This document shows positions 1-7,760 of a stretch of DNA of 64,000 nt, piece by piece. This DNA is from an uncultured Burkholderiales bacterium (GTDB lineage Bacteria > Pseudomonadota > Gammaproteobacteria > Burkholderiales > Burkholderiaceae_E): NCBI GenBank assembly GCA_903903975.1, contig CAIVAS010000222.1, positions 1 through 64,000 on the forward strand. Reading direction: 5' to 3'. The position numbers and the translations under genes were made by a program. The notes under the pieces are model-generated. The model worked only from the letters and a program-made list of their open reading frames with translations, did not search any database and was not told the DNA's origin. Position 1 is the first letter of the stretch. Each line of letters opens with the position of its first letter.

Positions 1-1116
1 CGCCTGGCCCGGCGGATTGCCGATCTGCGCGGTGGTCTCGGTCTGGCCATAGCCGTCGCGGATGGTCAGCCCCCAGGCATTGCGCACCTGGTCGATCACC
101 TCGGGGTTGAGCGGCTCGCCGGCCGAGATCACTTCGCGCAGGCCGGTCTTGAATCGCGGCAGATCTTCGAGGATCAGCATGCGCCAGACGGTGGGCGGCG
201 CGCACAGCGTCTTGACGCCGTATTTGTTCAGCACGTTGAGGATGGTCGGCCCGTTGAAGCGGCTGTAGTTGTAGATGAAGACGCAGGCCTGCGCATTGAA
301 GGGCGCAAAAAAGCAGCTCCAGGCATGCTTGGCCCAGCCCGGCGAGCTGATCGTCCAGTGCACATCGCCCGGCTGCAGTCCGAGCCAGTACATCGTCGAC
401 AGATGGCCCACCGGATAGCTCTGGCGTGAATGCCGGACCAGCTTCGGCTTGGAGGTGGTGCCCGAGGTGAAGTACTCGAGCAGCGGCGCGGTCACTACAC
501 CCGCGTCAGCCGGCACGAAAACCTCGGGGCTTGCGGCCGACTCGCGATAGTCGGTCCAGCCGGCGGGCGGGCGGCCGTCGTTGCCGCGCCCGGCGTCGCC
601 GGCCAGGATGCAGCCGATGCCCGCCAGCGCCGCGGCCGGCAGCTCGCTCACCCGCGCCTGCCCGGTGCCGTTGGTCAGGATCCAGCGCACCTGGCCACGC
701 TCGATGCGATCGGCCAGATCGGCGCCCGACAGCAGGGTGGTCGCCGGGATGACAACAGCGCCGATCTTGATCGCCGCCAGCATGGTCTCCCAGAGCGGGA
801 CTTCGTTGCCCAGCATCAGCAGGATGCGATCACCGGCACGCGTGCCGCGCCCGACCAGGAAGTTGGCGACCTGCGAGGAGCGGCGCGACAGCTCGGCATA
901 GCTCAGTTTGGCTTCGCTGCCCGACTCCTCGACGATGTGCAGCGCCGGCGCTGCGTTGTTGCGCGCGATCGCATCGAAGTAGTCGATCGCCCAGTTGAAG
1001 CGGTCGAGCTTGGGCCAGGCAAAGGCGGCATTGGCCGCCGGATGATCGGTGCGCAGCGCGAACAGCTGGTCGCGGGCGGCCAGAAAGCGGCTCAGTTCGG
1101 AGTTGGGTTCGGTCAT
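1..1116 (-). CDS. AMP-dependent acyl-CoA synthetase (partial, 3' end outside window)
   Basis: Reading the minus strand from an ATG at 1114-1116 gives 372 codons without a stop up to the window edge. The protein belongs to the ANL adenylating superfamily, which activates a carboxylic acid with ATP and ligates it to CoA. The Ser/Thr/Gly-rich P-loop motif YFTSGTTSKPK lies near residue 212 and the aromatic motif GYGQTE near residue 355. The N-terminal half resembles medium-chain (ACSM-like) synthetases rather than long-chain FadD. The C-terminal swivel domain with its catalytic lysine is outside the window, and substrate choice cannot be read. It is followed after 15 bp by a DUF169 gene transcribed in the same direction upstream. 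It could supply CoA thioesters to the catabolic genes nearby; that is inference. Confidence 0.88.
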   Translation of the reverse strand, partial: MTEPNSELSRFLAARDQLFALRTDHPAANAAFAWPKLDRFNWAIDYFDAIARNNAAPALHIVEESGSEAKLSYAELSRRSSQVANFLVGRGTRAGDRILLMLGNEVPLWETMLAAIKIGAVVIPATTLLSGADLADRIERGQVRWILTNGTGQARVSELPAAALAGIGCILAGDAGRGNDGRPPAGWTDYRESAASPEVFVPADAGVVTAPLLEYFTSGTTSKPKLVRHSRQSYPVGHLSTMYWLGLQPGDVHWTISSPGWAKHAWSCFFAPFNAQACVFIYNYSRFNGPTILNVLNKYGVKTLCAPPTVWRMLILEDLPRFKTGLREVISAGEPLNPEVIDQVRNAWGLTIRDGYGQTETTAQIGNPPGQA

Positions 1117-1131
1117 GGCGTGGGGCTCTGT

Positions 1132-1983
1132 CTATTTCGTTGCCGGGGGGACTTTCGATTGTGCCCGCTCGGGATAGCTCACCGCCATCCCGTCGCGCAC
1201 GTCCTGCTGGATGCCGTATTGCGCAAAGGGATAGCGAAAGCCGTTTTTCGCCAGCGCATGCATGCCGTCGATGGCCTTGACCAGCAGGGCCGGTGGCAGC
1301 GCCATCAGCATCTCGTCATCGAGCACACCGCCATAGCGGCGCTCGGCAAAGCACGGAATCGACAGGCTGGGTTCGCCGGTCGCCAGCGCCCGCCCCCAGG
1401 AGTCGGCGCAGGCCGATTCGCCGACCACGCTCCAGTCGAAGCGCTTGTAGCCAGTCCATTGCAGGCCGTTGATGAAGTAGATCATCGCGCCCGGCGTGGC
1501 ATAAAAAAGTGCGATGTCGGGGTTGCCCAGCCGACCCGACGACAGCGGTGAAACCGCGAGCGCCGCCGCGCGCGGCGGGATGTGCATCGCGCGCTGATGG
1601 GCATGCGCATCGTCCGGAGTGGCATACCAGACACCGACCATCGATTTGCCCGAGCGCCACTCGGCGTCGGGCGCACCCAGCCCGACCACGGTGCGACATT
1701 GCGCGCCGACCAGATCGTCACCGGTGATGCCGACCGTCCAGCCCAGGCGGGCGGCTTGCGCCACGATCTGGTCGGTGGTGTGAATCGACTTGGGCCGGCG
1801 GATTCGCGGAATCGCCGCCATCTCGTCGACGCTGTCGAAGCGCTTCATGCAAAAGGGCATGGCGCGCAGCTTGAGCAGTCGCTCGAGCTCGGCCGAGATC
1901 GCGGCCCAATCAGTGGCGCTGGTGGCGGCGGTGGCCGAGGTGTCGGTCGACGCAGGCGTGTTGCTGGTGGTGGGCTGATTCAT
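1132..1983 (-). CDS. DUF169 domain-containing protein
   Basis: This 283-residue protein has a low-complexity Thr/Ser/Ala-rich start (residues 1-25), then the DUF169 layout: an N-terminal segment LKLRAMPFCMKRF, a region with a conserved Cys (GAQCRTVVGLG, near residue 97) and a C-terminal part with AVSPLSSGRL. DUF169 proteins have no settled function; several sit beside metabolic or redox genes. Here it lies 15 bp upstream of the acyl-CoA synthetase start and downstream of a Bug receptor on the same strand, so the three may be co-transcribed. The assignment rests on recognised sequence pattern only. The N-terminal 25 residues may be a misjudged start, but no better in-frame start with a clear ribosome binding site is visible. 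Confidence 0.7.
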   Translation of the reverse strand: MNQPTTSNTPASTDTSATAATSATDWAAISAELERLLKLRAMPFCMKRFDSVDEMAAIPRIRRPKSIHTTDQIVAQAARLGWTVGITGDDLVGAQCRTVVGLGAPDAEWRSGKSMVGVWYATPDDAHAHQRAMHIPPRAAALAVSPLSSGRLGNPDIALFYATPGAMIYFINGLQWTGYKRFDWSVVGESACADSWGRALATGEPSLSIPCFAERRYGGVLDDEMLMALPPALLVKAIDGMHALAKNGFRYPFAQYGIQQDVRDGMAVSYPERAQSKVPPATK

Positions 1984-1997
1984 GGTGGGCTGTCCTG

Positions 1998-2999
1998 TTA
2001 TTCGATACGGATATTCATCGCGCGCACGATCGGTACCCAGCGGGCACGCTGCGCGGCACCGAAAGCGTCGGCTGATTCGGGAGTGCTGCCGGCGAGGTTT
2101 TCTGCGCCATAGCCTTCCAGCCGCTGGCGGATGTCGGATTCGTTGAGGGCCTTGTTCAGGGCGCGGTTGAGCCGATCGATGATTGGCTTCGGCGTGGCCT
2201 TGGGAGCGATCAGGCAGTTCCAGGTGTAGGCCTCGTAGTCGGCGACGCCGGCCTCTGAAAAGGTCGGCACCTCGGGATAGCCGGCATTTCGCCGCTCGCC
2301 GCTGACTGCCAGGACGCGGATCTGCCCGGCCTTCATCATCGGCCCGGAAGTCGAAAATCCGTCGAACACCAGGTCGATCTGCCCGCCTGCCAGATCCTGC
2401 ATTGCCGCGCCATTGCCCTTGTAGGGCACATGCAGCAGTTCGATGCCGGCCGACCGCGCAAAGGTTTCACCGACGATATGACTGATCGAGCCGTTGCCGG
2501 CCGACCCGTAACTGACCTTGCCCGGCGCCGCTTTGGCGCGGGCAATCAGGGCGCGCAGGTCGGGTGCGCCGTCGCGTCGGCCGGCGAGCACCATCTGCGT
2601 TCGCGAGATCAGGCCGATGGTGGTGAGGTCGCGGTCGATGTCGAAAGGCAGCTTGGGCAGCAGCGCCGGATTCATGACGAGTTGCGAGCTGGTTCCCAGG
2701 CCGATGGTGTAGCCGTCGGGCGCGGCCTTGGCCACCGCATCGGTGCCGATCATGCCGCCGGCGCCAGCGCGGTTTTCGACCACTACCGGCTGGCCGATCG
2801 ACTCGGCGAGTTTGGGGGCGAGTTGGCGGGCGATCAGGTCGTTGCCGCTGCCGGTGGCGAAGGCGACGATGATTTTCAGCGGCCGCGCAGGCCAGCTTTC
2901 CTGCGCCAGCGCCAGGGGTGCGGTGCCCGCGGCAAGCGACGGCAGTGCGCCAGCGGCCGCAGCCTGCGCAAGCAGGCGGTGAAAACGGCGTCGATCCAT
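1998..2999 (-). CDS. Bug/TctC-family tripartite tricarboxylate transporter substrate receptor
   Basis: Periplasmic solute-binding protein of 333 residues. The start chosen is ATG at 2999 (MDRRRFHRLLAQAAAA), because it gives a twin-arginine-like signal peptide (RRRF, hydrophobic Ala-rich core, cleavage near ALAQ) that a longer in-frame start at 3047 would bury. The mature part shows Bug hallmarks: WPARPLKIIVAF, the ligand-binding Asp in GNDLIARQLA, VVVENRAGAGG, and LLHVPYKGNGAAMQDLAGGQIDL near residue 195. Bug proteins bind small carboxylates or related acids. No TctA/TctB membrane genes are adjacent, which is usual for orphan Bug receptors in Burkholderiales. It is divergent from the SDR gene at 3204. 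The ligand is unknown. Confidence 0.93.
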   Translation of the reverse strand: MDRRRFHRLLAQAAAAGALPSLAAGTAPLALAQESWPARPLKIIVAFATGSGNDLIARQLAPKLAESIGQPVVVENRAGAGGMIGTDAVAKAAPDGYTIGLGTSSQLVMNPALLPKLPFDIDRDLTTIGLISRTQMVLAGRRDGAPDLRALIARAKAAPGKVSYGSAGNGSISHIVGETFARSAGIELLHVPYKGNGAAMQDLAGGQIDLVFDGFSTSGPMMKAGQIRVLAVSGERRNAGYPEVPTFSEAGVADYEAYTWNCLIAPKATPKPIIDRLNRALNKALNESDIRQRLEGYGAENLAGSTPESADAFGAAQRARWVPIVRAMNIRIE

Positions 3000-3134
3000 G
3001 GTCCCCTCGGTCTCGTTGCGGACGATTGTGCCACGCGTGCCACGCATGGCTCGTGGTCGGGCAATGGCAAACTGCGGTCGCGGCCCGCCGAGTCGCGCAC
3101 ACTGAACAAAACCGCGCAGACTTTCGCCAAGCCC

Positions 3135-3182
3135 GCCGCGAACCTCGCCGCCAAACCTGCCGCCAACCGTGCGGCCAACCCT
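3135..3182. repeat. Four tandem 12-bp repeats upstream of the SDR gene
   Basis: Four contiguous 12-bp units with consensus GCCGCCAACCCT run from 3135 to 3182, each with one to three changes. The array lies in the 204-bp spacer between the divergent Bug receptor and SDR genes and ends 21 bp before the SDR ATG. It is in frame with the SDR gene, where it would encode AANL-AAKP-AANR-AANP if translation began upstream. A purine-rich ribosome binding site follows the array, so it is more likely leader DNA. Confidence 0.75.
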
Positions 3183-3203
3183 TCCCTATCCGGAGAACCT
3201 GCC

Positions 3204-3989
3204 ATGAAGATCAGCCTCGACAATCGCCTTGCCGTCGTCACCGGTGCCAGCCGCGGTATCGGGCTGGCCTGTGCCCGCGAGTTCGCGGCCGCGGGCGCCC
3301 GGGTGGTCCTGGTCGCCCGCGATGCCACCCGACTGACCGCCGCCTGTGACAAGCTGGTCGCCGAAGGCTTGTCGGTCATCCCGATGGCGGCCGACCTGTC
3401 CGATGCGCAGGCAGCGGCGGCGCTGGTCGATCGAATCGAATCCGAGGTCGGCGCAATCGACCTGCTGGTCAACTCGGCCGGTGCAGCCCGGCGCTTTGCG
3501 CCCGACGACCTCAATGCGGCGGCTTTTCATCAGGGCATGGACGCAAAGTATTTCAGCACGATGCATGTGCTGGCGCCGGTGGTGCAGGCCATGGTCCGGC
3601 GCGGTCGCGGCTCGGTGGTCAACATCATCGGTCAGGGCGGCCGCGTGGCCTCGCCGATGCATATCTCGGGCGGTGCGGCCAATGCGGCTTTGATGCTGGC
3701 AACCGTCGGCTATGCCCGGGCCCATGCCGGGCAGGGTGTGCGGGTCAACGCCATCAACCCCGGTCTGACCTTCACCAGCCGCGTTGAAGAGGGACTCGAG
3801 GTGTCGGCGCGTGCCAGCGGCAAGTCGCGCGAGCAGGTGCTTGCCGACGAACTCGCCAGGATTCCGATGGGACGCATGGCCCAGCCCGAGGAAGTTGCCC
3901 GGGTGGCGCTCTTTCTGGCCTCGGACGCCGCGAGCTATGTGTCGGGGGCGATCGTGCCGATGGATGGCTGCACCGGATCGGTCATCTGA
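3204..3989 (+). CDS. SDR-family protein lacking the catalytic Ser-Tyr-Lys residues
   Basis: Short-chain dehydrogenase/reductase fold of 261 residues. The start is ATG at 3204, preceded by CGGAGA about 8 bp upstream; the frame stays open far upstream but that part is not SDR sequence. The nucleotide-binding motif TGASRGIG (residues 13-20) and the NSAG motif (about residue 90) are intact, and VRVNAINPG follows the active site as usual. The catalytic stretch is abnormal: YxxxK is replaced by GGAAN (156-160), and the usual Ser position lies in NIIGQGG. It may bind NAD(P) but should not work by classical SDR chemistry. It is divergent from a Bug receptor. Annotation as a 3-oxoacyl-ACP reductase would be unsafe. 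Confidence 0.9.
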   Translation: MKISLDNRLAVVTGASRGIGLACAREFAAAGARVVLVARDATRLTAACDKLVAEGLSVIPMAADLSDAQAAAALVDRIESEVGAIDLLVNSAGAARRFAPDDLNAAAFHQGMDAKYFSTMHVLAPVVQAMVRRGRGSVVNIIGQGGRVASPMHISGGAANAALMLATVGYARAHAGQGVRVNAINPGLTFTSRVEEGLEVSARASGKSREQVLADELARIPMGRMAQPEEVARVALFLASDAASYVSGAIVPMDGCTGSVI

Positions 3990-4043
3990 TGCTGATTGAC
4001 TCGTTCCGGGACGTCCGCCGCACTTTGGGTTAATTATCAAGGG

Positions 4044-4068
4044 CGGGCACTCGGACGAATACTGCCCG
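4044..4068. other. Small inverted repeat downstream of the SDR gene
   Basis: CGGGCA at 4044-4049 pairs with TGCCCG at 4063-4068 around a 13-nt loop. It lies 55 bp after the SDR stop. No T-tract follows, so it is at best a weak transcription end or an operator-like palindrome. Confidence 0.3.
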
Positions 4069-4120
4069 GTATTCCCTATTTGTCTTGTCGGAAGGATGGC
4101 TGTGAGTTAGCTTGACCCTA

Positions 4121-4191
4121 GTTACCGGATGCAACAGAAAAGATTTTTTTTGTTGCGACGCCCTGAGTCGGTCGGCTCAGGTGCCGGTAAC
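4121..4191 (+). ncRNA. Candidate structured RNA leader (three-way junction)
   Basis: Three nested stems close on each other in 71 nt. P1 is GTTACCGG (4121-4128) with CCGGTAAC (4184-4191), a perfect 8-bp closing stem. P2 is GCAACA (4131-4136) with TGTTGC (4151-4156), extendable through a G-U and four A-U pairs to an 11-bp arm with a GAUU loop at 4142-4145. P3 is CCTGAG (4162-4167) with CTCAGG (4176-4181). Linkers are 2, 5 and 2 nt. The element ends 42 bp before the ATG of the response regulator. No riboswitch family is recognised. It could be a leader, an attenuator or an sRNA. The pairing is seen directly; the function is inference. Confidence 0.5.
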
Positions 4192-4233
4192 GAAAGAAAA
4201 AATAAACCAGTCAGGCACGAGACTCGCACGGCA

Positions 4234-4956
4234 ATGACACAAGGAAACGTTGAAGCTCAGGATGTGGCGACGCTCATCCCCGCTGTGCTCGATACGCCGA
4301 GCCTGGCGAGCGAGCCACAGCAGGTATTTGTTCTGGTGATCGACGATCACCCGATCATCCCTGAAGCGCTGCAAGACCTCATCGGTGCGCATTTCGACGG
4401 AGTGCAGGCCATTCAGGCCCCCAACCTGCGTCAGGCCCGCACGCTCTACCAGGTCGAAAAAAACATTGCGGTGACGGTGCTCGATCTTCGCCTGCCTGAT
4501 GCCGACGGCATGGCCAGCATCACTGATCTGCGAGCCTTGCGACCCGAGATTCCGCTGATCGTCTTTACCGGTCTCGACAGCGATCAGGTCCGCCGCAATG
4601 CCACCGAATACGGCGCGACGGCGGTTGTGTGCAAGACCGAAAGTACGGCGCGGCTGCTTGGCGAACTCTCTGCGCTGTTGCCGGGCCGTGTGGCCACGGC
4701 GAAGGGCACCGCCGGCAACGGCCCGGTCGCCACCATGACCAGACCGGCGAGTCGCTCCGAGCTGTCGCCGCGCCAGCAGCAGATCTGGCAGGGCATTGCC
4801 GAGGGGATGCCCAATATCGAGATTGCCCAGCGGCTGCAGATCAGCCTCAACACCACCAAGGCGCATGTTCGCGAGCTGCTGCAGCGCCTGGGTGTGCGCA
4901 ACCGCACCGAGGCCGCCACACTCTATTTGCGCAGGCGGGGCGAGCGTCAGCCTTGA
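4234..4956 (+). CDS. LuxR/NarL-type response regulator
   Basis: Two-domain transcription factor of 240 residues from ATG 4234. The receiver domain (about residues 30-150) has the acidic pair DD (37-38), the phospho-acceptor Asp84 in VLDLRLPD, Thr112 and Lys134 in VCKTES. The C-terminal LuxR helix-turn-helix (about 175-238) carries LSPRQQQIWQGIAEGMPNIEIA and NTTKAHVRELLQRLGVRNRTEA. An in-frame ATG at 4129 would add 35 Arg/Lys-rich residues translated through a predicted RNA structure, so the shorter start is preferred. No histidine kinase gene is nearby, so the partner is elsewhere. It lies 47 bp upstream of an ABC transporter gene on the same strand and may regulate it; that is inference from position. 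Confidence 0.92.
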   Translation: MTQGNVEAQDVATLIPAVLDTPSLASEPQQVFVLVIDDHPIIPEALQDLIGAHFDGVQAIQAPNLRQARTLYQVEKNIAVTVLDLRLPDADGMASITDLRALRPEIPLIVFTGLDSDQVRRNATEYGATAVVCKTESTARLLGELSALLPGRVATAKGTAGNGPVATMTRPASRSELSPRQQQIWQGIAEGMPNIEIAQRLQISLNTTKAHVRELLQRLGVRNRTEAATLYLRRRGERQP

Positions 4957-5003
4957 TCGGCCTTGAGTGAAGGGCCGACATTGGGCTGAGCTACTATCGC
5001 CCG

Positions 5004-5759
5004 ATGCCGAACCTCCCCGATCCGTCCGTGGCCCTGTCAATGCAGGGTATCGGGGTGCGCTTCCCCACCGGGGTCCAGGCGCTCGACCAGCTACACCTTG
5101 AGCTTCGCCGCGGCGAATTCCTGAGCCTGCTTGGGCCGTCCGGATGCGGCAAGAGCACCGCTTTGCGCCTTGCCGCAGGATTGGCCCAGCCCACGACCGG
5201 CACGATGCAGCGGGCGCCCGATATGCGCCTGGGCTTCGTCTTTCAGGAACCGACCCTGATGCCCTGGGCGACGGTCTTCGACAACGTTCGCCTGCCGCTG
5301 CGACTGCAGGGCCGCTCGGTGGTCTCGGTACGCGACGAGGTCATGCAGGTCCTCGATCTGGTCGGGCTGACCGAATTCGTCAACGCCTATCCGCGCGAGC
5401 TGTCGGGCGGCATGCGCATGCGGGTGTCGATTGCCCGGGCACTTGCCACCCGCCCCAATCTGCTGCTGCTCGACGAGCCTTTCGCCGCGCTCGACGAGAT
5501 CACCCGCGGGCGTCTCGACGATGACCTGCTGCGGATCTGGCGGGAGCAGTCGCTCACCGTGGTCTTTGTCACCCACAGTGTCTATGAGGCGGTCTATCTG
5601 TCGAGCCGGATTGCGGTGTTCAGCGGCCGACCCGGACGCATTGTCGAATCGATCGATATCGATGCCGCCCTGACTCGCGATGAGGCTTTCCGGGCGAGCG
5701 AGCGCTATGCCCGATGGTGTGTTCAGGCCTCGGCTCAGCTGAGCAGGGCCTACGCATGA
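5004..5759 (+). CDS. NitT/TauT-type ABC transporter ATP-binding protein
   Basis: ATPase of 251 residues with all core motifs: Walker A GPSGCGKST (about 46-54), Q-loop FQEPTLMPW (about 82), signature LSGGMRMRVSIARAL (about 133), Walker B LLLLDEPFAALDE (about 153) and the H-loop His in VFVTHSVYEA. The FQEPxLMPW and LDE features are typical of the taurine/nitrate/sulfonate/thiamine-precursor importers. Translation probably starts at ATG 5004; ATG 5043 (MQGIGVRF) is an alternative. Its stop overlaps the permease start as ATGA, indicating translational coupling. It energises uptake of the ligand bound by the receptor encoded at 6615. Confidence 0.95.
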   Translation: MPNLPDPSVALSMQGIGVRFPTGVQALDQLHLELRRGEFLSLLGPSGCGKSTALRLAAGLAQPTTGTMQRAPDMRLGFVFQEPTLMPWATVFDNVRLPLRLQGRSVVSVRDEVMQVLDLVGLTEFVNAYPRELSGGMRMRVSIARALATRPNLLLLDEPFAALDEITRGRLDDDLLRIWREQSLTVVFVTHSVYEAVYLSSRIAVFSGRPGRIVESIDIDAALTRDEAFRASERYARWCVQASAQLSRAYA

Positions 5760-6547
5760 GCGCCACGCAGCGACAGTCGGTGGTCGCGCCGGTGCTGGTG
5801 TGCGTGCTGGCGCTGGGCCTGTGGGAGGCGGTGGTGCGAATCAATCACATCCCGCATTACATCCTGCCGGCACCGTCGCTGGTCGCCCAGACGCTCTGGA
5901 CCGATCTGCCTTCGCTGCTGCCCTCGATGTGGTTCACCATCAAGATCACCGCTGGCGCGCTGCTGCTCGCGGTGGTGGGCGGTGTGCTGCTGGCGGCGGT
6001 CTTTGCGAGCTCGCGGCGGATCGAGAATGCCTTTTTTCCGCTGGCGATCGTGCTCCAGGTCACGCCAATTGTGGCGATCGCGCCCCTGATCCTGATCTAT
6101 ATCGAGTCGACCACGGTGGCGCTGCTGATCTGCGCCTTCATCGTCGCCTTCTTTCCGATCCTGGCCAATACCGTGGTCGGTTTGCGCAGCGCCGATGCCA
6201 ATCTTCGCGACCTCTTTACGCTCTACGGTGCAAGCCGCTGGCAGCGCCTGCATCTGCTGCTGGTGCCAAGCGCCTTGCCGTATTTTCTGGCCGGTCTGCG
6301 CATCGCCGGCGGGTTGGCGCTGATCGGCGCGGTGGTGGCCGAGTTTGCCGCGGGCGCTGCAGGCCGCGAGACCGGTCTGGCCTCGCGTATTCTTGAGGCC
6401 AGCTTTCGGACCGAGATTCCGCGGATGTTCGCGGCGCTGGTGCTGGTGTCGATGGTGGGCATCGGCATCTTCCTGGTCTTCGACTGGCTGGCCCGTCGGC
6501 TGCTCGGTCGCTGGCATGACACCGAGATGCATCAGTCCTCGAACTGA
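5756..6547 (+). CDS. ABC transporter permease (NitT/TauT type)
   Basis: Inner-membrane permease of 263 residues starting at ATG 5756, four bases inside the end of the ATPase gene. Hydrophobic segments occur near residues 12-28, 62-85, 98-125, 180-205 and 225-245. The cytoplasmic EAA-loop equivalent lies around FTLYGASRWQRLHLLLVPSA (about 160-180) and should dock on the ATPase. A longer frame from 5714 would read through the ATPase end and is not supported. It forms the channel of the importer encoded by the three consecutive plus-strand genes. Length and layout match the BPD_transp_1 family. Confidence 0.94.
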   Translation: MSATQRQSVVAPVLVCVLALGLWEAVVRINHIPHYILPAPSLVAQTLWTDLPSLLPSMWFTIKITAGALLLAVVGGVLLAAVFASSRRIENAFFPLAIVLQVTPIVAIAPLILIYIESTTVALLICAFIVAFFPILANTVVGLRSADANLRDLFTLYGASRWQRLHLLLVPSALPYFLAGLRIAGGLALIGAVVAEFAAGAAGRETGLASRILEASFRTEIPRMFAALVLVSMVGIGIFLVFDWLARRLLGRWHDTEMHQSSN

Positions 6548-6614
6548 TCGGGCTGCTGAGGTTTTTCCCTTTCTCGCGAGGCACGCTCTCGCACAACGCA
6601 TAGGCGCAATCGCG

Positions 6615-7745
6615 ATGTCTGCTTTGATCCATCACCGTGTCGGCGAACGGGCCAGCGACTTGTTTCGTTCGATCCTCAAGGCCCTGAGCAATGTGCGCAA
6701 CCTGAGCAACCTGGGCGCGATCGGTTTTCGCGCCGCAACGCTGGCCATGCTCCTGGCCGCAGCCCCGTTTTTTGCGACCGCGCCCGCCGCCGCCCAGGAA
6801 AAGGTGGTCTTTGCGATCAACTGGAAAGCCGAAACCTCACAGGGCGGTTTTTATCAGGCGCTGATCGACGGCACCTACAAGCGCTATGGTCTCGATGTCG
6901 AGATCCGTCAGGGCGGCCCGCAGGTCAACAACCGCCCGCTGCTGTCGGCCGGGCGCATCGACTTCCTGCTCACCGGCAATCTGCTGCACAGCTTCGACAA
7001 TGTGCGCAACAAGGTGCCCACCATCGTGGTGGCCTCGATGTTCCAGAAGGACCCGCAGGCGCTGATCACCCATCCCGGCCAGTTCGCCACCTGGGACGAT
7101 CTGAAAAAAGCGCCGGTCATGTTCATCGCCAAGGATGCGCAGTACACCTGGTGGCAGTGGATGAAGACGCTCGGCTTCAACGACAGCCAGCTCAAGCCCT
7201 ATGCCTATAACAGCTCGGCCTTCCTGGCCAACAAGCGGTCGGTGCAGCAGGGCTACATCACTGCCGAGCCGATCGCGATCGAAAAGGCCGCGGGTTTCGT
7301 GCCTAAAACCTTCCTGCTGTCGGACAACGGCTGGTCAACCTATGCCAACACCATCGAGGCCCGCACCGAGACGGTCAAGAACAAGCCCGAGATGGTCCGA
7401 AAATTCGTCGAGGCTTCGATCATCGGCTGGGTCAACTATCTCCACGGTGACCGGACGGCGGTCGACGCGATGATCCGCAAGGAAAACCCCGATATCACCC
7501 AGGACGAGCTCGATCGCGGCGTGGTGCTGCTCAAGCAGCTTGGCATTGTCGATTCCGGCGACTCCCTGTTGCGCGGCATCGGCGCCATCGATCCGGCGCG
7601 CATCAAAGATTTCTACGACAAGATGGTCAAGGCCGGCCTCTACAAGGCGGGCGAGGTGGATTTGTCGCAGGTGGCGACCACCGAGTTCGTCAACAAGGGC
7701 GCAGGCGTCGAGCTGCGCACCAAGCTGACGGCGCCGGCGAAGTAA
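6615..7745 (+). CDS. ABC transporter substrate-binding protein (NMT1/THI5-like)
   Basis: Periplasmic receptor of 376 residues. From ATG 6615 there is a 43-residue leader before a Sec signal peptide (LAMLLAAAPFFATAPAAAQ, cleavage near residue 61), so ATG 6747 just before the hydrophobic core is an alternative start. The mature protein begins EKVVFAINWKAETSQGGFYQALIDGTYKRYGLDVEI in pieces matching the NMT1/THI5 family, which includes receptors for thiamine pyrimidine precursors and related nitrogen compounds. It follows the permease by 67 bp and completes the importer. No TPP riboswitch is visible upstream, so a thiamine role is not supported by regulation. The ligand is undetermined. Confidence 0.92.
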   Translation: MSALIHHRVGERASDLFRSILKALSNVRNLSNLGAIGFRAATLAMLLAAAPFFATAPAAAQEKVVFAINWKAETSQGGFYQALIDGTYKRYGLDVEIRQGGPQVNNRPLLSAGRIDFLLTGNLLHSFDNVRNKVPTIVVASMFQKDPQALITHPGQFATWDDLKKAPVMFIAKDAQYTWWQWMKTLGFNDSQLKPYAYNSSAFLANKRSVQQGYITAEPIAIEKAAGFVPKTFLLSDNGWSTYANTIEARTETVKNKPEMVRKFVEASIIGWVNYLHGDRTAVDAMIRKENPDITQDELDRGVVLLKQLGIVDSGDSLLRGIGAIDPARIKDFYDKMVKAGLYKAGEVDLSQVATTEFVNKGAGVELRTKLTAPAK

Positions 7746-7760
7746 GGAAGTTTGACCGCC

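Noticed and set aside
430-1551. 373-residue plus-strand frame across the acyl-CoA synthetase and DUF169 genes
   Set aside because: It is the antisense shadow of two genes with clear family motifs; its translation is Arg/Gly/Gln-rich with no domain.
1998-2999. Complete tripartite tricarboxylate transporter
   Set aside because: Only the receptor is present here and at 36468; no TctA or TctB membrane genes are adjacent.
4121-4191. Integron attC site
   Set aside because: The ends GTTACCGG and CCGGTAAC do not fit the RYYYAAC/GTTRRRY core pattern or its order, and no integrase or cassettes are nearby.
6615-7745. Thiamine-precursor receptor (ThiY) under TPP control
   Set aside because: The protein fold fits NMT1/THI5, but no THI-box conserved segments are seen in the upstream region, and no thi genes are nearby.
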